A stretch of DNA of 12,413 nucleotides from Lachnospiraceae bacterium. GTDB lineage: Bacteria > Bacillota_A > Clostridia > Lachnospirales > Lachnospiraceae. The notes below the pieces were generated by a model. The model was not told the DNA's origin. It searched no databases and saw nothing but the letters and a program-made list of their open reading frames with translations. Location of the stretch: the NCBI GenBank assembly GCA_024689605.1, contig JAILDD010000115.1:1-12413 (forward strand). The letters run 5' to 3'. Shown here piece by piece: positions 6,715-12,413 of the stretch (the stretch's first letter is position 1; every line of letters starts with the position of its first letter). Both the position numbers and the translations under genes were made by a program.

Positions 6715-7396
6715 AGCTCAGCATCTTATCGATAATGCTGTACTTTCTTTGAACCTGTTCTGTAGGAAAGGGCCTGAATTTCTCTTTATGTTCAGAAAGA
6801 AATCTCTCCAGCACTTCAAAATCATCATCATTCATTTCATTGGGATGATAGCAAAATGTTACGGTATTGAATGGCAGGTTACGGACATGACCGGACTGCT
6901 GGGGGATGAATGTAAATCCCCATTTGCTGTATGGCTTGTCAGCTACCGTATCTGAGATTATACGTATATAGCTTTCGGAACGCAGGGCTTCCAGAGTATT
7001 CATGTCAAAAGTGTGTGCAGGTGAAAAGAATACCTGTGGTTCTATGTTATGCGCACGGAATACTTCGACACCTTTTTTGATTTTTTCTTTTTGTTCATCA
7101 AGGGGAACACCGGCAAATTCAGAAAGCTTGTTTACCGGATTTAAGCCGCCTTCGGTAGTTGTGTATTTATGGGAATACCCGTGGAGCGCCATGATCCACC
7201 CTTTATTTGCCCATGAATGAACTCTGTTCCAGAAATTTTCATCTGTTTCATACTCATCCATCATGGGATCCTCACAATGAGGGATCACGCCGATCAGGGG
7301 CTTTATGCCATATTTATCAAACAGGTTTTCTATCCGGTCCCATTTTTCAATATTTCTTTTTTCGCAGGCGTCGTCAAGACGGATATAATAGGTCAT
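6689..7396 (-). CDS. DUF2334 / CE4-like polysaccharide deacetylase-family protein
   Basis: This 235-residue protein resembles the DUF2334 branch of the carbohydrate esterase 4 (NodB-like) superfamily, whose members remove N- or O-acetyl groups from glycans with a metal held by Asp-His-His. The expected elements are present: RLDD near the N-terminus (Asp8, Asp9), ALHGYSHKY (His72 and His76) as the metal pair, FFSPAHTF (His128) and YHPNEM (His184) later in the barrel. It has no signal peptide or membrane anchor, so it probably acts in the cytosol on an intermediate. It is the only gene on the minus strand, sits within the glycosyltransferase cluster, and overlaps the end of the convergent gene by 26 bases. 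No clear Shine-Dalgarno or promoter is seen upstream of the ATG at 7394-7396. The protein starts directly on the catalytic strand, so this start is natural. Substrate unknown. Confidence 0.83.
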   Translation of the reverse strand: MTYYIRLDDACEKRNIEKWDRIENLFDKYGIKPLIGVIPHCEDPMMDEYETDENFWNRVHSWANKGWIMALHGYSHKYTTTEGGLNPVNKLSEFAGVPLDEQKEKIKKGVEVFRAHNIEPQVFFSPAHTFDMNTLEALRSESYIRIISDTVADKPYSKWGFTFIPQQSGHVRNLPFNTVTFCYHPNEMNDDDFEVLERFLSEHKEKFRPFPTEQVQRKYSIIDKMLSFMYFVRRR

Positions 7397-7530
7397 GAAA
7401 TATTTACCATATCTTCTTAGTTATTATTCTACATGGATTCAACGCAGCTGCTTTTAGCATAGAATACGTATGTTGAAATAATATGAAACAATATATACCG
7501 AATCATATATGGTTTGTCAAGTCAGCCGGT

Positions 7531-7560
7531 ATAACAAAAAGTATGGATGTTTGATATAAT
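7531..7560 (+). promoter_or_regulatory. Promoter of the third glycosyltransferase gene, near-leaderless
   Basis: A consensus extended -10, TG-A-TATAAT (7552-7560), is preceded at 18-base spacing by the -35-like ATAACA (7531-7536, 4 of 6 matches). The ATG of the next gene begins at 7570, only 9 bases after the -10, so initiation at the usual distance would leave a leader of about 3 bases. The region 7397-7569 between the divergent genes is AT-rich and otherwise holds nothing I can name. Confidence 0.6.
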
Positions 7561-7569
7561 ATACAAGTT

Positions 7570-8838
7570 ATGAGCAGCGGGAATAATGAAAAAAAGAATA
7601 TAGCCATTCTGGTCCAGCAGGGAGTGGGAGGCGGCGCGCAGCGTATGGCCGCAAACCAGACTCTGGTATTTGATAAGGACTATAATGTTTATTTCGTCCT
7701 TTTTGAAAGCAGCGGGGATATATATGAGCATGGCGGGAAACTTGTAGACATGAATATGCCGCCCTTAAAGACTGCTCCGATATATAAGCGTGTAATGAAT
7801 ACCGTAAACCGCACGATGTATCTTTCAAAATTCAAGAAAGAGAAAAAAATCGACGCTGTCATCAGCCATTTGGACGGTGCCAATCTCGTAAATGTGTTGT
7901 CTGGCAGGGGAAACGGCAAGTGTAGGATAATCTGTGTCTATCATTCCATGCCTTCTGCAAATGAGAACCCGACTTTTGTCCACAGGGCTTTTCATCAGTT
8001 CATAGGGAGATTCAGCGACAGATATGTGATGGTATCGAAACTTGCGGCTATGGACATGATAAAGAATTTCGGCGTCCGGCGGAAAGACGTATCAGCCATT
8101 CACAATTTTTCCGACAACGATAAGATAAACAGATTGAAGGATCAGGCATTGCCGGATGAGGCGCAGGCTTTTGTAAAGGCTCATTCAAAGCTGATCATTA
8201 CTGTGGGGCGATTGACTTTAGTAAAGCGCCAGGAAAGGCTCATAAAACTTTTGAAACAGCTGCGCAGCGAGGACGGGCTTGAAGATGCAGGCCTTATGAT
8301 CCTTGGAGATGGGCCGCAGAAGGAATTCCTGCAGGAAGTTACGGCGGATAATAAGCTGGAACAACATGTTTATATGCCGGGGAATGTAGATAATCCATTT
8401 ATGTATATTTCAAAATCCGATGTTTTTGTGCTTTGCTCTGACTATGAGGGACTGCCTATGGCACTTACTGAGGCGGTGGCCTGTGGCTGTCCTGTAGTGA
8501 GCTGCGACATGAAGTCCGGCGCCCGTGAGATACTTGCACCGGATACGGAAGTGACAAAAGTGGCAGAGGGCATAGAATACGCAAAATACGGTATCCTTAC
8601 AAGGCCCTTCGAGAATAAGGCCAATGCTGATGAGACCTTCGGCGAGGCTAAGGAAGCGGATAAGGCAGAGATCCTTAAGGAAGATGTAGCTGCATCGTCT
8701 GCTTTATATGAAGGTGTCAGACAGATGCTTACGGATGAGAGACTGATATTGGTATATAAGAAGAGCTGCCCGGAATGCGCGGAAATGTTCGGAGTGGAGA
8801 ATATTGTAAGGCGCTGGAAGAAACTGATGCAGCAGTGA
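7570..8838 (+). CDS. GT4-family glycosyltransferase
   Basis: A 422-residue GT-B glycosyltransferase. It opens with the strand NIAILVQQGVGGGAQRMAANQ (10-30), whose Gly-rich loop is a typical GT4 acceptor-side motif. It has a donor-domain start at KLIITVGRLTLVKRQERLI and the E-x7-E motif in SDYEGLPMALTEAVACG (Glu293 and Glu301), then GCPVVSCDMKSGAREIL. Residues 337-390 (KYGILTRPF...AASSALYEGVRQML) match the lobe common in capsule and EPS transferases of Firmicutes. The ATG at 7570 has no Shine-Dalgarno and lies 9 bases after a perfect extended -10, suggesting leaderless translation. The first in-frame ATG with a purine-rich stretch ahead (7645) would delete the first strand and is not credible. 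The gene is followed 28 bases later by the polytopic membrane protein gene. Sugar specificity unknown. Confidence 0.87.
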   Translation: MSSGNNEKKNIAILVQQGVGGGAQRMAANQTLVFDKDYNVYFVLFESSGDIYEHGGKLVDMNMPPLKTAPIYKRVMNTVNRTMYLSKFKKEKKIDAVISHLDGANLVNVLSGRGNGKCRIICVYHSMPSANENPTFVHRAFHQFIGRFSDRYVMVSKLAAMDMIKNFGVRRKDVSAIHNFSDNDKINRLKDQALPDEAQAFVKAHSKLIITVGRLTLVKRQERLIKLLKQLRSEDGLEDAGLMILGDGPQKEFLQEVTADNKLEQHVYMPGNVDNPFMYISKSDVFVLCSDYEGLPMALTEAVACGCPVVSCDMKSGAREILAPDTEVTKVAEGIEYAKYGILTRPFENKANADETFGEAKEADKAEILKEDVAASSALYEGVRQMLTDERLILVYKKSCPECAEMFGVENIVRRWKKLMQQ

Positions 8839-8866
8839 TCATCCGTGTATTGTTTTAATCCAAGAT

Positions 8867-10246
8867 ATGACAGATAAGATAAAAAAATATTTGACTGAAA
8901 AAGATAATAAAATACTATTGATCCGCTGCATTGTCAGCCTTGCATTCTATGCATCCTTTTGTTTTATCTTCGGGCCGACTCTGGGAGCGGATTCCAAGGG
9001 ATATATAAATATGATAGCAGCAAGGGAGCCGGTGTATCCGCTGATACTGGCTTTTTTTCGTGTAATATTCCCTGACAGCATTTATTTGAATGTAGTGGTC
9101 CTGTTCCAGAATGTTCTTCAGGCTTTGGCTGTATGCTTTTGTGTGGAGTTCTTTAAGAAACGCTTTGAACTGAATAACATAGTGGCTGTACTGATGTATC
9201 TTATCCATTTTGGAGTGGCCATAATGTGCCAGTTTATCTCGGAGCGCGGTGCCATCTATTCCAATATGATAATGACTGAAGGCGTTACAATGTCGCTATG
9301 GATCATCTTCATTACCCTGCTGATAAAGGCTGTCCTGGACGATTCAAAACCGGCATATATTTCGGTGGCAATAGTGCTTACCATAATGATGGCTACGAGG
9401 AAGCAGATGGCGGTAGGTTACATTGTTACAATGGCAGCTGTAGTTCTCTGCCGTATCGGAAGGGATAATATAAAAAAATACCTGATAAGGATTGTATTGG
9501 TGGCAGCAGGTCTTGGAGTGAGCGTTATGCTGGTGTTTGGCATAATGGGCATATACAATTTTGCACTCAGGGGAAAGTTTGCAAAAAATACCAGGGACAT
9601 GAATCTTGTCCTTACCACTACCCTTTATGTTGCGGACAAGGATGACGTGTCACTTATAGACGACGAAGTGGCAAGAAAACTTTTTGCAGAGACCATGTCT
9701 ATATTAGATAAAAACGGAAGCAATATAAGTTATGCCGGAAAGGGCTGGGAGTCCCTTGCCGAGCATTACGAATATCACTATGATCTGATCACTATTGATA
9801 CAACTAAGGATCTTTTTGAGGAGTATGCAAGGAATGAGGGCTACAGCGATGAAATGGAAATACAGACAGAGGCAGATCGCCTCAGCGGCGTTATCGTAAA
9901 GAGCCTTATAATGGATAATCTGGGAAAGTACGTAAGGATCTATTTTTCATCTGTGCTTACGGGGCTTGTGAATACAGTTGCACATAAGAGTACATTGTTG
10001 AATATATATGCATTCGTAGTGTATGTGATGGCGATAGTACTGATCGTGCTTTGTTACTTTAATAAAAGCCTTCGGGATACGGCTGATGCTTCGCTTATTG
10101 TAGTGGGTGCTGTATTTGCAAATGTGGGTGTCACGGCTGCTCTGATCTTCTGTCAGAGCAGGTACATGATCTACAATATGGCGCTGTTCTATATGGTGAT
10201 AGTCTTGATGTTCGTAAAAGCATTTTTGGAAAAAAAGAATAAATAG
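8867..10246 (+). CDS. Polytopic membrane protein, GT-C-like glycosyltransferase candidate
   Basis: A 459-residue integral membrane protein with about 10-12 predicted spans: residues about 16-36, 56-68, 74-92, 103-122, 136-154, 161-175, 182-196, 204-230, then a long polar segment at about 235-355, and final spans at about 366-455. The first extracytoplasmic loop carries GADSKGYINMIAAREPVYPLILAFF. The Asp42...Tyr46 pair followed by a REPVYPL segment is the arrangement seen in GT-C transferases of the ArnT/PMT type, which use polyprenyl-phosphate sugars. TEG at 137-139 fits a second loop. This is a resemblance, not a family match. It could instead be a polymerase-like or unnamed surface-glycan protein. 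The ATG at 8867 has no clear Shine-Dalgarno and sits 28 bases after the preceding transferase, so translation may depend on that gene. It is the last gene before the 10284 terminator. Confidence 0.7.
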   Translation: MTDKIKKYLTEKDNKILLIRCIVSLAFYASFCFIFGPTLGADSKGYINMIAAREPVYPLILAFFRVIFPDSIYLNVVVLFQNVLQALAVCFCVEFFKKRFELNNIVAVLMYLIHFGVAIMCQFISERGAIYSNMIMTEGVTMSLWIIFITLLIKAVLDDSKPAYISVAIVLTIMMATRKQMAVGYIVTMAAVVLCRIGRDNIKKYLIRIVLVAAGLGVSVMLVFGIMGIYNFALRGKFAKNTRDMNLVLTTTLYVADKDDVSLIDDEVARKLFAETMSILDKNGSNISYAGKGWESLAEHYEYHYDLITIDTTKDLFEEYARNEGYSDEMEIQTEADRLSGVIVKSLIMDNLGKYVRIYFSSVLTGLVNTVAHKSTLLNIYAFVVYVMAIVLIVLCYFNKSLRDTADASLIVVGAVFANVGVTAALIFCQSRYMIYNMALFYMVIVLMFVKAFLEKKNK

Positions 10247-10283
10247 CGGAAACTTGTTCTACAAGGGCATATTCATCGTAATG

Positions 10284-10308
10284 ACGCAGCCGTACAGGCT
10301 GCGTTTTT
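10284..10308 (+). terminator. Intrinsic terminator of the polysaccharide cluster
   Basis: The 8-bp stem ACGCAGCC (10284-10291) pairs with GGCTGCGT (10297-10304) around the loop GTACA and runs into TTTTT (10304-10308). It lies 37 bases past the membrane protein stop and separates that cluster from the HEPN-like gene. Confidence 0.9.
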
Positions 10309-10321
10309 AGATTGAAATGGT

Positions 10322-10362
10322 ATAAATTTGTCCTGATAGTGCTTTAGGGGGTATGCTACTAT
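10322..10362 (+). promoter_or_regulatory. Extended -10 promoter of the HEPN-like gene, with the same ATAAATTT box as the clpP-like promoter
   Basis: TG-C-TACTAT (10354-10362) is an extended -10, with a -35-like CTGATA at 10333-10338 (4 of 6 matches, 18-base spacer). ATAAATTT at 10322-10329 lies exactly 27 bases before the -10 hexamer, the same geometry as at 1506-1546. The start codon at 10416 is 53 bases downstream of the -10. Confidence 0.5.
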
Positions 10363-10415
10363 TTTAACGTAAGGCGGAGAAATAAGGCTGCAGCAGCGTG
10401 GAAGAAAGGAGTTTT

Positions 10416-10787
10416 ATGATTACAAAGACAGACTTTATCTGGTACCAGATAAATGGCATTAGGACAAAACTTTTACAGGAGGATGCTTCAGCAGCGCGAA
10501 AGGCATTGAGTATTATACAGCTTTGGGAAATCATATCGGTAGATACTTCAGTGCAGCGGGATTTGGAGAGACTTGGAATAGATTGTGGAAAGTTAAAGAC
10601 ATTCCGAAACTGGCTTGCTCACTGCAATACCTTTGATTACGAGGAACTGGAGGAAATCTTCGGGGTTATAAAAAGTGATAGAATGGGCTCTTATATTCTG
10701 GAAAAACTGCATGATGGAATTCATGAGTATTTCAAGGACAGTGTAATGGCTGGTGCTTATAACGCCCGGATCAGTGAGCAAATGTGA
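10416..10787 (+). CDS. Small HEPN-like protein with an RNxxxH signature (123 aa)
   Basis: A short, mainly helical protein. Its centre carries KTFRNWLAH, with Arg64, Asn65 and His69. Arg-[polar]-x3-His is the active-site pattern of HEPN-superfamily RNases, including HepT-like toxins. The Tyr that HepT proteins carry two residues after the His is Asn71 here, so a classical AMPylation-controlled HepT is unlikely. GLxDC-type helices and an amphipathic tail (ILEKLHDGIHEYFKDSV) fit a small helical domain. Start 10416 is chosen over the GTG at 10398 because AAAGGAG at 10406-10412 lies 3-4 bases ahead. No adjacent MNT nucleotidyltransferase antitoxin is present. The next gene, 102 bases on, encodes DUF4116-type repeats. 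Function as an RNase or toxin is inference, and the motif could also occur in a non-catalytic HEPN domain. Confidence 0.6.
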   Translation: MITKTDFIWYQINGIRTKLLQEDASAARKALSIIQLWEIISVDTSVQRDLERLGIDCGKLKTFRNWLAHCNTFDYEELEEIFGVIKSDRMGSYILEKLHDGIHEYFKDSVMAGAYNARISEQM

Positions 10788-10889
10788 TACAAAAGAATAA
10801 CGATGTACTTATTTGTTCTATAGGATTAGAAAGAAATATGGAAGAACATCATACAAACTGTAGATCAATTGTGATAGGAGGAGGATTTT

Positions 10890-12413
10890 ATGTGTAATGA
10901 CAAGACAAAGGTTATGGAAATGGTTAAGAAGAACGGATGGAATCTGCGCACAGCAAGTGAGGATATGCGTAATGACAAGGATGTGGTGCTTGCTGCAGTA
11001 AGACAGAATGGGAGGGCTTTGCAGTATGCATCTGAGAATTTGCGGGCTGATCGAGAAGTAGTACTGGAGGCAGTAAAGCAGAACTGGATTTCCCTTGGAT
11101 ATGCAGCGAAGGAGCTCCGCGATGATAATGAAATAATGCTTGAAGCGGTAAAGCAGGATGGAACGGCACTTCAGTACTATAGGAGGCGCCGAGGGGAGGA
11201 ATGGGAGTATTGGCATTTTCCGTATACATTACTGGATGAAGTGAATTCACAGGATTGCAGTAATGCATTGGAAGTAGCTGTTCCCCACGGCGGATGTGGT
11301 TTTGAGGAAGACTTTGGAAAATGGTGCTGTTTTAGGGAAACATTTAAGCCTAAAGAGAAACCGAAGAGATCCACGGTGGGTATGGAACACTGGGACAGGG
11401 CAGCGACACTTGATGCGGTAGGCACATATGGACTTGCATTAGGCAGCGCCAATAAGACTTTCATGGCGGATAGAGAAATTGTGCTTGCGGCAGTAAAGCA
11501 GAATGGTCTTGCATCGCAGTATGCGAGCGAAAAACTGAGAGCAGATCGGGAAGTGATACTTGAAGCAGTAAAGCAGAATGGTCTTGCATCAAAGTATGCG
11601 AGCGAAGAACTGAGAGCAGATCGGGAAGTGATACTTACAGCAGTAAAGCGGAACGGTCTTGCACTGCAGCATGCCAGTGAAGAACTGAGAGCAGACAGAG
11701 AAGTGGTACTTGCAGCCGTAAAGCAGAACGGTCTTGCACTGCAGTACGCGAGTGAAGAACTGAGAGCAGACAGAAAAGTGGTACTTGAAGCAGTAAAGCA
11801 GAATGGTCTTGCATCGAAGTATGCGAGTGAAGAACTGAGAGCAGACAGAGAAGTGGTACTTGAAGCAGTAAAGCAGAATGGTCTGGCGCTGGAGTATGCG
11901 AATGAAGAACTAAGGGCCGATAAAGAACTGGTACTGGCTGCTATAAAACAGGATAATGATGCATGCCATTTTATAAAGAGTGATCTGCTGTCTGATAAGG
12001 ATGTTTTGCTAGAGCTTGCCAGGTCATACACAGTAGGGTCTTTATACAACCCTTTCAGTTCAGTGTTTTATTATGAGGATTCAATAAATGTTGCCTATGG
12101 AGACTGGGATATAGTGATTGAATTGGTAAAGCAAAATATCTGTGACTGGAATGAGGTGAGCAGGGAGCTGTGGGCTGATAAAGCATTTGTACTGGAGGCG
12201 CTTAAGTGCATAGAACAGGGGCTTAAAAAAGATATATGTTTTATTTTTGATACCTGTTTTGAAAATGAGGTAATGAAAAATATAGATGAGGAACTTAGGA
12301 AAGATCCGGAAATACAGCATGCTTTGGAAAGTGTCATGAAAGTGTTCGACAACCTGAGGTCATCTTTTAGTGATGATAATGGTTTTGATATTCCGGATAA
12401 AGATAGTCATCTG
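10890..12413 (+). CDS. DUF4116-type repeat protein (partial, at least 508 residues, runs off the right edge)
   Basis: ATG 10890, preceded by AGGAGGAGG (10877-10885), opens a frame of 508 codons with no stop before the window ends, so the C-terminus is missing. The protein is built almost wholly of 25-residue units of the form DREVVLxAVKQNGLALQYASEELRA, matching DUF4116. Units start at 10899, 10974, 11049 and 11124. A non-repeat insert follows (about residues 97-168, with several Cys, His and Trp). Eight contiguous units run from 11394 to 11993, and diverged units lie at 12102 and 12177. Each unit is probably two short helices, giving a solenoid suited to protein binding. There is no signal peptide or membrane segment in the visible part, so a cytosolic role is likely. 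The function of the family is unknown to me. The gene sits 102 bases after the HEPN-like gene, possibly in one transcript. Confidence 0.85.
   Translation, partial: MCNDKTKVMEMVKKNGWNLRTASEDMRNDKDVVLAAVRQNGRALQYASENLRADREVVLEAVKQNWISLGYAAKELRDDNEIMLEAVKQDGTALQYYRRRRGEEWEYWHFPYTLLDEVNSQDCSNALEVAVPHGGCGFEEDFGKWCCFRETFKPKEKPKRSTVGMEHWDRAATLDAVGTYGLALGSANKTFMADREIVLAAVKQNGLASQYASEKLRADREVILEAVKQNGLASKYASEELRADREVILTAVKRNGLALQHASEELRADREVVLAAVKQNGLALQYASEELRADRKVVLEAVKQNGLASKYASEELRADREVVLEAVKQNGLALEYANEELRADKELVLAAIKQDNDACHFIKSDLLSDKDVLLELARSYTVGSLYNPFSSVFYYEDSINVAYGDWDIVIELVKQNICDWNEVSRELWADKAFVLEALKCIEQGLKKDICFIFDTCFENEVMKNIDEELRKDPEIQHALESVMKVFDNLRSSFSDDNGFDIPDKDSHL
11394..11993 (+). repeat. 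Tandem array of eight 75-bp coding repeats (six nearly identical)
   Basis: Units begin at 11394, 11469, 11544, 11619, 11694, 11769, 11844 and 11919, an exact 75-base period that keeps the frame. The six from 11469 to 11918 are almost identical in DNA, for example AAGCAGAATGGTCTTGCA recurs with one or two changes. The first and last units are diverged. Neighbouring units share sub-variants (GATCGGGAAGTGATA in the early units, GACAGAGAAGTGGTA in the later ones), as expected from recent unequal recombination. Confidence 0.95.

Noticed and set aside
7626..7647. GGGAGG followed by ATG 7645 as an alternative start for the third glycosyltransferase
   Set aside because: The purine run encodes the Gly-rich loop itself. 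Starting at 7645 would remove the first Rossmann strand, and the spacing of 13 is poor.
10838..10897. A 19-codon frame overlapping the start of the DUF4116 gene
   Set aside because: It has only a weak binding site and its end is made of the binding site of the next gene. Probably chance.
11394..11993. Regular repeats as a possible CRISPR array
   Set aside because: Units are contiguous 75-bp coding repeats with no unique spacers, and they keep an open frame.
11177..12049. A 290-residue open frame on the minus strand across the repeat array
   Set aside because: It is the antisense of the 75-bp repeats, giving a Ser/Ala-rich periodic product with no binding site. The sense frame is DUF4116 with a strong binding site.

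Overview
The window looks like chromosomal DNA of a low-to-mid GC Gram-positive gut or rumen bacterium, most likely a Lachnospiraceae member (Butyrivibrio- or Roseburia-like). I infer this from the AGGAGG-type ribosome binding sites, the frequent ATA and AGG codons, and the protein families present. The genus is a guess. All genes but one read on the + strand.

Region 1 (1-1470) holds the 3' end of an unrecognised gene, a small single-pass membrane protein, a possible 17-codon ORF, and a bacterial-type poly(ADP-ribose) glycohydrolase (microbial PARG / TIGR02452 family). It closes with a strong intrinsic terminator. Region 2 (1500-4250) is a two-gene unit with its own extended -10 promoter. It encodes a ClpP-like serine peptidase with an intact catalytic triad, lying apart from tig and clpX, followed by a 664-residue CbbX/SpoVK-type AAA+ ATPase. 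The N-terminal part of that ATPase appears to contain a second, half-length AAA module without Walker motifs. Together these regions suggest an accessory protein-modification or protein-quality-control locus. That functional link is inference.

Region 3 (4339-10310) is a surface-polysaccharide cluster: three GT4/GT-B glycosyltransferases, a DUF2334/CE4-like polysaccharide deacetylase on the opposite strand, and a polytopic membrane protein resembling GT-C transferases. An intrinsic terminator ends it. Several starts here lack a Shine-Dalgarno, and the third glycosyltransferase looks almost leaderless.

Region 4 (10320-12413) holds a promoter that resembles the clpP-like promoter, a small protein with a HEPN RNxxxH signature, and a long gene running off the window edge. 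That gene encodes at least 508 residues of 25-residue DUF4116-type repeats. Six of these are nearly identical at the DNA level (75-bp units), a sign of recent tandem expansion. The most noteworthy points are the PARG / ClpP-like / AAA neighbourhood, the half-AAA duplication, the HEPN plus expanding-repeat pair, and the shared promoter architecture. No tRNA, rRNA, CRISPR array, transposase or phage gene was seen, and no gene-free stretch exceeds about 210 bases.
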